From positions 868,001 through 932,000 of the forward strand of contig CAVSKL010000002.1 in NCBI GenBank assembly GCA_963728475.1: DNA of 64,000 nucleotides, given 5' to 3'. Below the pieces are notes generated by a model. It ran no database searches. It saw only the letters and a program-made list of their open reading frames with translations, and was not told the origin of the DNA. Origin of the DNA: CAVSKL01 sp963728475 [NCBI: Candidatus Eiseniibacteriota bacterium] (lineage in GTDB: Bacteria; Eisenbacteria; RBG-16-71-46; JABDJR01). Of this stretch, positions 48,774 through 56,777 are shown one piece after another (within the stretch, counting starts at the first letter, position 1; each line of letters opens with the position of its first letter). The translations under genes were made by a program, and so were the position numbers.

Positions 48774-48809
48774 AAGAAAAGCGCCCCGAGGCGGCTTGCC
48801 CCGGGGCGC
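48774..48809 (-). terminator. Rho-independent terminator after pilR
   Basis: Eight-pair stem (GCGCCCCG with CGGGGCGC, 48781-48788 and 48802-48809) followed on the minus strand by TTTTCTTT, 21 bases after the pilR stop. Confidence 0.8.
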
Positions 48810-48830
48810 TCGCGAACGCGCGCGGACGGC

Positions 48831-50237
48831 TCAGGCGGCCTCGTCCAGCATCTCCTCGTCCCCGGCATCCTCCCCTTCCGCGATCAGTCCCTGGGCCTTG
48901 TAGGTCTGGAGCTTGCGGTAGAGGGTGGAGGCGTTGATTCCCAGGAGGTCGCTGGCCCGCTTCTTCTGCCACCCCGTGTGCTCCAGCACCTTCAGGATGT
49001 ACTCGCGCTCCAGCTCCTCCAGGGTCATGTTGGGCTGGTCGATGATCAGGCTCCCGCGGGCCGCCTCGCCCCGGACCACCTTCTCCGGAAGGTCGCACAG
49101 GTCGATCTCGTCCGCGTCGGAGAGGATCACCGCCCGCTCGATCACATTCTCCAGCTCCCGGACGTTGCCGGGCCAGTGATAGCGCCCCAGCGACTCCAGC
49201 GAGGCCTTGGTGAGGTGCTTGGGGCCGTTGGGACCCAGGAACCGCTTCAGGAAGTGGTCGGCCAGGACCGGGATGTCGTCGAGCCGCTGGCGGAGCGGGG
49301 GAAGCCGGACCGGGATCACGTTCAGGCGGTAGAAGAGGTCGGTGCGGAACCGCCCCTCCCGCACGTCCCGCTCCAGGTCGGCGTTGGTGGCCGCCACCAG
49401 GCGCACGTCGATCTTGATCGGCTTGGTTCCGCCCACCGGGATGATCTCGCGCTCCTGGAGGGCGCGCAGGAGCTTGACCTGGGTCGCGGGCTGGGTCTCC
49501 CCCACCTCGTCCAGGAAGAAGGTCCCCGCCTCCGCCACCTGAAAGAGCCCCAGCTGGTCGCGCACCGCGCCGGTGAACGAGCCCTTCACGTGGCCGAACA
49601 GGTTCGACTCCAGCAGGTCCTTGGGAAGCGCGCCGCAGTTGATCGACACGAAGGGGCCGGTGGACCGGCGGCTCCGGTAGTGGATCTCCCGCGCGATCAG
49701 CTCCTTCCCCGTCCCCGACTCGCCGAAGATGAGGATGGTGGAGTCGGTCTCCGCCACCTTGTCCACCATCTTGAACACCTGCATCATCTGCTCGGAGCTT
49801 CCGATGATCTCCTTGGTGGCGTGGCTCTTCTTGAGCTGCCGCTTGAGATACGAGTTCTCGGAACGGACCTTGCGCATCTCGAGGGCGTTGCGCACCGCGA
49901 GCTTGATCTCGTCGTTCTTGGCGTGCTTTTCCATGTACTGGAACGCGCCCAGGTTGAGGGCGTCGATCGCCGACTTCTGCGAAGCGTAGGCGGTCATGAT
50001 GATCACCGGGATGCTCTCGTCGATCCCCTTCACCTTCTCGAGCAGGGTGATCCCGTCCATGCCCGGCATCTTGATGTCGGTCACGATCACGTCGGGAGAG
50101 TGGTCGCGGACCGACTCCAGCGCCTCGGGACCGGAGCGGGCGGCCAGCACCTCGTACCCGTCCCGCCGCAGCAGGGCGGTGAGGAACTGCACCATGCTCT
50201 GCTCGTCATCCACCACCAGGATCTTTTCTTGGGCCAT
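48831..50237 (-). CDS. pilR: Sigma-54-dependent response regulator PilR
   Basis: NtrC-family activator of 468 residues. The receiver domain (1-120) has the acidic pair DDE and the phosphorylated Asp54 in VTDIKMPGMDG. The AAA+ domain has Walker A GESGTGKE near 172, LDEVGE and the sigma-54 contact loop GSFTGA (219-224), in which the usual GAFTGA Ala is Ser. A Fis-type helix-turn-helix (about 420-460, WQKKRASDLLGINASTLYRKL) binds DNA. It lies between pilS and pilA, and pilA and fimT have matching promoters. Confidence 0.94.
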   Translation of the reverse strand: MAQEKILVVDDEQSMVQFLTALLRRDGYEVLAARSGPEALESVRDHSPDVIVTDIKMPGMDGITLLEKVKGIDESIPVIIMTAYASQKSAIDALNLGAFQYMEKHAKNDEIKLAVRNALEMRKVRSENSYLKRQLKKSHATKEIIGSSEQMMQVFKMVDKVAETDSTILIFGESGTGKELIAREIHYRSRRSTGPFVSINCGALPKDLLESNLFGHVKGSFTGAVRDQLGLFQVAEAGTFFLDEVGETQPATQVKLLRALQEREIIPVGGTKPIKIDVRLVAATNADLERDVREGRFRTDLFYRLNVIPVRLPPLRQRLDDIPVLADHFLKRFLGPNGPKHLTKASLESLGRYHWPGNVRELENVIERAVILSDADEIDLCDLPEKVVRGEAARGSLIIDQPNMTLEELEREYILKVLEHTGWQKKRASDLLGINASTLYRKLQTYKAQGLIAEGEDAGDEEMLDEAA

Positions 50238-50271
50238 GTCCGTCAGGTCCTTTCGTCGTCGAAGCCAACGC

Positions 50272-51879
50272 TCAGGCCGCCGCCAGGGTTGCCGGGGTCT
50301 CGGCCGGTTGCTGCAACACGATCCGGAGACGGGCACCGCCCAGCTCCGAATCCAGGAGCTCGAGCCGCCCGTCGTGCTCTTCCACGATCCGGGAGACGAT
50401 GGCCAGACCCAGGCCGGTCCCTCCCGGTTTGCTGGTGTAGAACGGCTGGCAGATCCGCTCCCGCTCCTCCGCCGGGATCCCGGGGCCGTCGTCCTCCACC
50501 TCCAACCACGCCTCTCCTCCGGCGGTGCGGCCGGCGCGAATCACCACCGTGCCTTCGGGCCCGGAGGCGTCTCCCGCGTTCAGGACCAGGTTGCGGACCG
50601 CCTGGCGGATCTGGTCGGGATCCGCCCAGGCCCACACCGAGGCCCCGTCCCCCGCCACCGTCACCTCCGGCCCGTCCTTGCGGGCCAGGCGGAAGTCGTC
50701 CGCCGTCTCCGCCGCGAGCCGGTCCAGGTCCACCGCCGCCGGGTGCCGGGCCTGGGAGCGGGTGTAGGAAAGGAGCGCGCTCACGAACCGCTCCACGTTC
50801 TCCGTCTCGCGCGAGATCACCTCGAAGAGCTTCTTCTGCTCGGCGTCCAGGGCCAGCTCCTGGTTCAGGATCTCCACCGAGCCGGAGATCGGGAGGACGC
50901 TGTTGCGGATTTCGTGGGCGATCCCCGCCGCCAGCTCCCCCACCGCGGCCAGCCGGTCCCGCCGGCGGGCCAGCCGCTCGCGGTGCCGGACCTCGGTGAG
51001 GTCCTGAAACAGCGCCACCACCCCGGTGATCTCGCCTCCGGCGTCCCGGAGGATGGTAGTTCCCACCCCGAGGGGGAGTGTGGTCCCCCCGAGGGCGATC
51101 TCCACCTCTCCGCGGCTCACCGGGCGGCCGTCGGAGAGCCCGGCGGCCAGCACCTCCACCAGCGGCGCCACCGCCTCGGGGAGCGCCTCCACCGCCTTCC
51201 GGCCCCGGACCTCGGCGGCCTCGATCCCCAGGGTCTCCTCCGCGGTCCGGTTCACGTGAACCACGTTCCCGCTCCGGTCCACGCTGAGGACTCCGCTCCC
51301 CAGGTTCTGGACGATGGTGTCGGTGTCGAGCCGCATCCGTTCCAGGGCCCGGGAGGCGAAGGCCAGGGCCCGCTCCCGCGACATCAGGAGCGCCCGCATC
51401 CGGTCGCTCACCGCCCCCAGCACCAGGACCAGGAGTCCCTGGAACACGATCCATCCCGAGTCCACCCGCAGCGCGGGCCCGCCGCTCACCCCGGCCACCA
51501 GGGCCAGCCCCGCGGCCAGGCTCAGCCCGAGGGCGGTGCGCCCGCCCAGGGTCAGCCCCGCTCCGAACGCCACCAGGGGATAGAGCACGGTGAGCCCCAT
51601 CTCCGGGTTCCCCGCCCCGGCCACCGCCAGGGTGATCCAGGCCAGGTCGGCCACGAAGAGCCCGGCGCCCAGGGCCCGCCTCCCGCGCGAGAACGGGGTC
51701 ACCGCCGCCACCGCCACCGCCACCCCCGCGGCCAGCAGCATGAGTCCCGGGGAGCGGGCGTCGCCGTTGGCGGTCAGGGCGAGGAGCGCCAGCAGGCCCC
51801 CCGCCCCCAGGCGCCCCACCGCGAGCCAGGTGCGGCCGAGATCGCCCTCGGGATGGACGAAGTCCCGCCTACCCTCCAT
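50272..51879 (-). CDS. pilS: Sensor histidine kinase PilS
   Basis: Membrane sensor kinase of 535 residues. Five to six helices (about 18-160) are followed by a PAS domain (185-295) and the kinase core: the phosphorylated His322 in AAGIAHEIRNSVLPI, N box VRNLVLNAGDAS, G1 VEDDGPGIP and G2 GGTGLGLAIVSRIVEEH. PilS in other bacteria senses pilin levels in the membrane and phosphorylates PilR. It starts 11 bases inside the 3' end of pilC. Confidence 0.93.
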   Translation of the reverse strand: MEGRRDFVHPEGDLGRTWLAVGRLGAGGLLALLALTANGDARSPGLMLLAAGVAVAVAAVTPFSRGRRALGAGLFVADLAWITLAVAGAGNPEMGLTVLYPLVAFGAGLTLGGRTALGLSLAAGLALVAGVSGGPALRVDSGWIVFQGLLVLVLGAVSDRMRALLMSRERALAFASRALERMRLDTDTIVQNLGSGVLSVDRSGNVVHVNRTAEETLGIEAAEVRGRKAVEALPEAVAPLVEVLAAGLSDGRPVSRGEVEIALGGTTLPLGVGTTILRDAGGEITGVVALFQDLTEVRHRERLARRRDRLAAVGELAAGIAHEIRNSVLPISGSVEILNQELALDAEQKKLFEVISRETENVERFVSALLSYTRSQARHPAAVDLDRLAAETADDFRLARKDGPEVTVAGDGASVWAWADPDQIRQAVRNLVLNAGDASGPEGTVVIRAGRTAGGEAWLEVEDDGPGIPAEERERICQPFYTSKPGGTGLGLAIVSRIVEEHDGRLELLDSELGGARLRIVLQQPAETPATLAAA

Positions 51880-53088
51880 TCGCCACCACGGAGACCAGCT
51901 TGAACATGGGCATGTACATGGCCACCACCATGCCGCCCACCACCGTCCCCATGACCACGATCATCACCGGTTCGATGATCGAGGTCAGGGTGTCGACCGC
52001 GGTGTTCACCTCGTCGTCGTAGAACACGGCGATCTTGTTCAGCATCTCGTCCAGGGCCCCGGTCTCCTCGCCCACCCCGATCATCTGCACCACCATGGGC
52101 GGAAACACCTTGGCCTCCTTGAGCGGCGCGGAGATGGTCTCGCCCTCGCTGATGGAGCCGCGGGTGGCGAGGATCGCCTCCTCGATGATCTTGTTGCCCG
52201 AGGTCTGGGCGGTGATCTCGAGGCCGTCCAGGATCGGCACGCCCGAGGAGATCAACGTTCCCAGGGTCCGGGTGAACCGGGCGATGGAGCCCTTGCGGAG
52301 CACGTCGCCCAGGACCGGAATCCGGAGCTTGAACGCGTCCACCTTCCGCCGGCCGTTCTCGGTGGCGGCGTAGCGGCGGTAGGCGAAGATGAGTCCCACG
52401 ATGCCGGTCAACAGCGCCCACCAGTAGCCGCGCAGGAAGGAAGAGAGGCCCATCACCACCCGGGTGGGGAGCGGCAGCTGCCCGCCGAACTCGGTGAAGA
52501 TCTTGGCGAAGGTGGGGATGATGAAGATCAGCATGAACGCGGTCGCCATCATCGCCACCGAGGCTACCACCACCGGGTAGGTCATGGCGCTCTTCACCTT
52601 GCGTTTCAGCGCCTCCGCCTTCTCGATGTAGGTCGCCAGCCGGAGGAGAATGTCGTCCAGCACACCGCCGGCCTCGCCCGCTTCCACCATGTTGGTGAAG
52701 AGCTTGTCGAAGACCTTGACGTGCTTGCGCAAGGCCTCGGCCAGGGTCGCCCCCGACTCCACGTCGTGCATGACGTTGTTGATGACCGTCTTGAACGCCT
52801 TGTTGTCCTGCTGCTGCGACAGGATGTCCAGGCACTGCACCAGGGGCAGGCCGGCGTTGATCATGGTCGCGAACTGCCGGGTGAAGATGGCCAGTTCCTT
52901 GGTCTTTACCCCGCTCCCCCCCCCAGCCGCACCGCCAGTCCGACCTGTTTGGGCTTCTCGCGGACGAAGGTGGCGATGATCCGCTTACGCCGGAGCTGGG
53001 CCAGGACTTCCTCCTGGCTCCCCAGCGTGATCTCGCCGCTCTGGACCTCGCCCGAAAGGGTGCGTCCTTTCCATACGTAGGTAGGCAC
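51869..53088 (-). pseudogene. pilC: Type IV pilus platform protein PilC, frameshifted at a G9 run
   Basis: Inner-membrane platform protein of pilus assembly, about 406 residues if intact. The first 60 residues (MPTYVWKGRTLSGEVQSG to VRLGGGAG) end at a stop at 52906. The normal PilC sequence then resumes in another frame as SGVKTKELAIFTRQFATMIN, and continues intact with three GspF-type helices to GG at 51869. The switch point is a run of nine G on the coding strand (52916-52924). Ten or seven G would restore the frame as LGGGSGVKTKEL or LGGSGVKTKEL. This may be a sequencing error, phase variation or slippage. Confidence 0.85.
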
Positions 53089-53114
53089 GGTTCAGTTCTC
53101 CTCTCGTTGCCCGC

Positions 53115-54308
53115 TCACGCGGCCTTGAGCCCGCTCTTGGAGATGAGGTTGTTGAGCTCCTGCGGGTCGAAGCTCCGTCCGAGCGCTTCTTCGTGGCTGA
53201 TGAGCCGGTTGGCGTAGGCGGCGAACAGGGCCTGGTTCATGGTCTGCATCCCGAACTTGGCCCCCGCCTGCATCAGCGTGTAGATCTGGTGGGTCTTCCC
53301 CTCGCGGATGATGGCCTTGATGGCGGGGGTGCAGACCAGGACCTCGGGGATGAGGACCCGGCCGCCGCCCCGGGCCTTGGGCAGGAGCTGCTGGGCCACC
53401 ACCCCCTCCAGCACGAAGGCGAGCTGGGACAGGACCTGCTGCTGCTGGGAAGGTGGGAATACGTCCACCACCCGGCTCACCGCCTCGAAGGTGGAGTTGG
53501 TGTGGAGGGTGGCGAAGACCAGGTGGCCGGTCTCGGCGATGGTCAGGGCCGCCGCGATGGTCTCCAGGTCCCGCATTTCCCCCACCATGATCACGTCCGG
53601 GTCCTGCCGGAGGACGAACTTGAGGGCGTTGGCGAAGCTTTCGGTGTCGGCGTTGATCTCCCGCTGGTTCACGATGCACTTCTTGTGCTGGTGCACGAAC
53701 TCGATCGGGTCCTCGATGGTCATGATGTGGCTCCGGCGTTCCTCGTTGATCATGTTGATGAGGGCGGCCAGGGTGGTGGACTTGCCGCTGCCGGTGGGGC
53801 CGGTGACCAGCACCAGGCCCTTGGGCTTGCGGGCGAAGTCGACGATGGTCTTGGGCAGCCCCAGCTGCTCCACCGTCTGCACGCTGTAGGGAATCTGCCG
53901 GATGGCCATGCTGACCACCCCGCGCTGGAGGAAGATGTTGGCCCGGAACCGGGAGAGGCCGGGAATGCCGAACGACACGTCCAGCTCCCGCCGCATCTCG
54001 AAGCGCTTGCGCTGCTCCTCGGTGAGGACCGAGTAGGCCAGCCTCTCGCACATTTCGGGCTTGAGCGGCCGGTAGGCCCCGGGCAGGAGCTGCCCGTCCA
54101 CCCGGAACATCGGCGGCACCCCCGCGGTGAGATGGAGGTCCGACGCCTTCTTGGTGATCGCCTCCTTGAGGAGGTCGTGCATGTTGAGCGCGTTCCCCGG
54201 CCCCGAAGCGGGGGCGGGACCGCCGGCGGCGGGAGCGGGCACGGCCGTCCCGGGAACGACCTGGGGCCGGGGCCCGGGTCCCGTGGGCGGGAGGTTGGGA
54301 TTAGTCAT
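53115..54308 (-). CDS. pilT: Twitching motility retraction ATPase PilT
   Basis: Hexameric ATPase of 397 residues that retracts the pilus. Walker A GPTGSGKST at about 170, Asp box TIEDPIEFVHQHK, Walker B VIMVGEMRDLETI, His box ALTIAETGHLVFATLHTN, and the PilT-specific AIRxGK-like AIIREGKTHQIYT. A Pro/Ala-rich extension of about 40 residues precedes the usual start (MHDLLKEAITKKASDLHLT); the first ATG is kept because it overlaps the pilB stop. Confidence 0.94.
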   Translation of the reverse strand: MTNPNLPPTGPGPRPQVVPGTAVPAPAAGGPAPASGPGNALNMHDLLKEAITKKASDLHLTAGVPPMFRVDGQLLPGAYRPLKPEMCERLAYSVLTEEQRKRFEMRRELDVSFGIPGLSRFRANIFLQRGVVSMAIRQIPYSVQTVEQLGLPKTIVDFARKPKGLVLVTGPTGSGKSTTLAALINMINEERRSHIMTIEDPIEFVHQHKKCIVNQREINADTESFANALKFVLRQDPDVIMVGEMRDLETIAAALTIAETGHLVFATLHTNSTFEAVSRVVDVFPPSQQQQVLSQLAFVLEGVVAQQLLPKARGGGRVLIPEVLVCTPAIKAIIREGKTHQIYTLMQAGAKFGMQTMNQALFAAYANRLISHEEALGRSFDPQELNNLISKSGLKAA

Positions 54309-55992
54309 CTTTCGCGCTCTCCTTCAACACCTCTTCCACCGAGGTGATACCGGACTTGAGTTTGCCCAGGGCGTGGGCGCGCAGGGTCAGCATGCCTTCC
54401 TGGATGGCCAGGCTGCGGATCTCCGAGGTGGGGGCGCGGTCGAGGATCATGTCCCGGACCGCGGGCGAGATCGGCATGACCTCGTAGATCCCCTCCCGGC
54501 CCTTGTAGCCGGTGTTGTTGCAATCGACGCATCCCGCCCCCTCGTGGACCACCAGGTCCTGGGCTTCCTCCTCGCTCAACCCGAGCTCCTCGATGACCTC
54601 GGGGTGGAGGACGGTGGGCTGCTTGCAGTTCTTGCAGATGCGGCGGATGAGCCGCTGGGCCATGATCAGGTTCACCGAGCTCGCCACCAAGAACGGCTCC
54701 ACTCCCATGTCGACCAGGCGGTTCAGGGTGCTGGGGGCGTCGTTGGTGTGCAGGGTGGAGAGCACCAGGTGCCCGGTGAGGGCGGCCTTGACCCCGATCG
54801 ACGCGGTCTCAATGTCCCGGATCTCCCCGACCATGACGATGTTGGGGTCCTGGCGGAGGAAGGCGCGGAGGGCGGCGGCGAAGGTGAGGCCGATCTCCTC
54901 GTTCACGTTCACCTGGTTGATCCCGTCCAGGTTGTACTCCACCGGGTCCTCGGCGGTCATGATGTTGACGCTGGTCTTGTTGACCCGGCTCAACGCCGAG
55001 TAGAGGGTGGTGGTCTTGCCGCTCCCGGTGGGACCGGTGACCAGGACCATGCCGTAGGGCATCTCGATCGCCTTCACCAGCTTCTTGAGCGAGGCCGCGT
55101 CGAAGCCCATCTTGGTGAGGTCGATGTTGAGGTTCGACTTGTCCAGGATACGCATCACGATCTTCTCCCCGTAGATCGTGGGCAGGGTGGACACCCGGAG
55201 GTCGATGTTCTTGTTCATGAGCCGGAGCCGGATGCGCCCGTCCTGGGGCACCCGCCGCTCGGCGATGTCGAGTTCGGCCATGATCTTGAGCCGGGAAAGC
55301 ATGGCGGACTTGAGCCGGTGGGGCGGGCTCATCATCTCGTAGAGTTCGCCGTCGATGCGGAACCGCACCCGGAGCGATTTCTCGAACGGCTCCACGTGGA
55401 TGTCCGAGGCCCCCTTGCGGATCGCGTCGGCCAGGAGCGAGTTCACCAGCTTCACCACCGGGGCTTCTTCCGCGGTGATGTCGCCCAGGTTGACCGCCTC
55501 GTCCTCGGCATCCTCGACGATCTCCACGTCGTCGTCGAACTGCTTCATCACGCTGGCCAGCGACTCGTGGCTGTCGTAGAACCGGTCGATGGCCTTCTTG
55601 ATCGCGTCCTCGGACGCCACGCAGGTCTCGACCTCGCAGCCGGTGATGAACTTGATGTCGTCGAGGGCGAAGATGTTGGACGGATTGGCCATGACCACGG
55701 TGAGCTTGCGCCCGTTCCGCTTCATGGGCACCACCTGGAAGCGGCTGGCCACGTCGGCGGGAATGAGCCGGATCACCGCCGGGTCCACGTCGAGGTTGCC
55801 GATGTCCACTACCGGCGCGCTGTAGAACTTGCCCAGGAAATCGTTCAGCTCGTCCTGGCTGAGGGCTCCCACCTTGACCAGGTTCACGGCGAGCGACCCG
55901 CCCCCCGACTTGGCCAGGCGCTCGGCGTCGTTCAAGTGCTGTTTGGAGATCTTCTTGGTCTCGATGAGGCGCTGGTTCAGGGTGTCCTGCAA
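54301..55992 (-). CDS. pilB: Type IV pilus extension ATPase PilB
   Basis: ATPase of 563 residues that powers pilus extension. An N-terminal MshEN/GSPII_E domain (1-150) is followed by the ATPase core: GASDIHVEP, Walker A GPTGSGKTTT near 320, Asp box MTAEDPVEYNL, Walker B IVMVGEIRDIETA and a tetracysteine zinc site (CKNC near 450, CVDC near 490). The TTG start at 55992 has GGAGG 7 bases upstream and gives the family N terminus; the frame upstream lacks family similarity. First gene of pilB-pilT-pilC-pilS-pilR. The 232 bases before it show no clear promoter. Confidence 0.93.
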   Translation of the reverse strand: MQDTLNQRLIETKKISKQHLNDAERLAKSGGGSLAVNLVKVGALSQDELNDFLGKFYSAPVVDIGNLDVDPAVIRLIPADVASRFQVVPMKRNGRKLTVVMANPSNIFALDDIKFITGCEVETCVASEDAIKKAIDRFYDSHESLASVMKQFDDDVEIVEDAEDEAVNLGDITAEEAPVVKLVNSLLADAIRKGASDIHVEPFEKSLRVRFRIDGELYEMMSPPHRLKSAMLSRLKIMAELDIAERRVPQDGRIRLRLMNKNIDLRVSTLPTIYGEKIVMRILDKSNLNIDLTKMGFDAASLKKLVKAIEMPYGMVLVTGPTGSGKTTTLYSALSRVNKTSVNIMTAEDPVEYNLDGINQVNVNEEIGLTFAAALRAFLRQDPNIVMVGEIRDIETASIGVKAALTGHLVLSTLHTNDAPSTLNRLVDMGVEPFLVASSVNLIMAQRLIRRICKNCKQPTVLHPEVIEELGLSEEEAQDLVVHEGAGCVDCNNTGYKGREGIYEVMPISPAVRDMILDRAPTSEIRSLAIQEGMLTLRAHALGKLKSGITSVEEVLKESAKDD

Positions 55993-56224
55993 GGATGTGC
56001 CTCCGCATGGGGACGTAGGATTCCGCGTCCCGCGTACGCGCGCCCGCGCGCGCCTCCGCGATCTTGGGCAGAATGCTGCCTTCCGCCTTGCCTTTTGCAA
56101 CCTAGGTATCGGCGGGAGCGCACGGACTTGAAGCCCGAAGGGCCTCGGAAGTGCAGCCGGCGACGCCGGTGGGCCTGCCCACCCATCGATTCCGGGCCCG
56201 GTTGCGGCTCCGGCCGTAACCGGT

Positions 56225-56722
56225 TCATGGGAGATTCAATAGCGGGCGCATCCGGGCCAGGGTGGCGGGCCCGATTCCCGGGACCCGGAGGAGGTCCTCG
56301 GCCCGGCGATAGGGTCCCCGGCGGGCCCGGTCGGCCACGATCCGGCCGGCCAGGGCCGGCCCGATTCCCGGGAGCGCGGTGAGGGCCTCCGGTCCCGCGG
56401 TGTTGGGGTCGATCCTCGCCCGCGCGGACGGCGCTTCCTCCGGGGACGCGCCGGGCCCCGGGGGGGCGCCCGCGGCGGCGCTCCCAGGGCCCGGTTGCGG
56501 GGCCTCGGGGGGATGCGCGAGGGCCCCGGGGGCGGTCGGGGCGCCCTCCCCTCCCGGCGCCGTCGCCGGTCCGTTCGCGGGGGCGGGGCCCTCGGTGAGC
56601 CAGGCCTCCACCCGGGGGTCTAGCCGGCGGCCCAGGTGGACCGCCGAGCCCACCAGGGCCAGGCCGAAAACCAGCACCGCCAGCCGCCGTTCGGCGGTGG
56701 TGAGAAGTCCGTGGACGCGCAC
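56225..56722 (-). CDS. comEA: ComEA-like helix-hairpin-helix protein
   Basis: Protein of 165 residues with an N-terminal membrane anchor (about 11-32, RRLAVLVFGLALVGSAVHLG), a Pro/Ala/Gly-rich linker (45-100) and a C-terminal double helix-hairpin-helix domain: DPNTAGPEALTALPGIGPAL, then YRRAEDLLRVPGIGPATLA. This is the layout of ComEA, the periplasmic receptor that ratchets DNA into the cell during transformation. The GTG start is weakly supported by AAAGGA. With dprA and the pilus it supports competence. Confidence 0.82.
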   Translation of the reverse strand: MRVHGLLTTAERRLAVLVFGLALVGSAVHLGRRLDPRVEAWLTEGPAPANGPATAPGGEGAPTAPGALAHPPEAPQPGPGSAAAGAPPGPGASPEEAPSARARIDPNTAGPEALTALPGIGPALAGRIVADRARRGPYRRAEDLLRVPGIGPATLARMRPLLNLP

Positions 56723-56777
56723 GGCGCGTTCCTTTCCGGCGGGGGCGCGGGAGGCGGGCGCGGGGACCGGGACGCGG

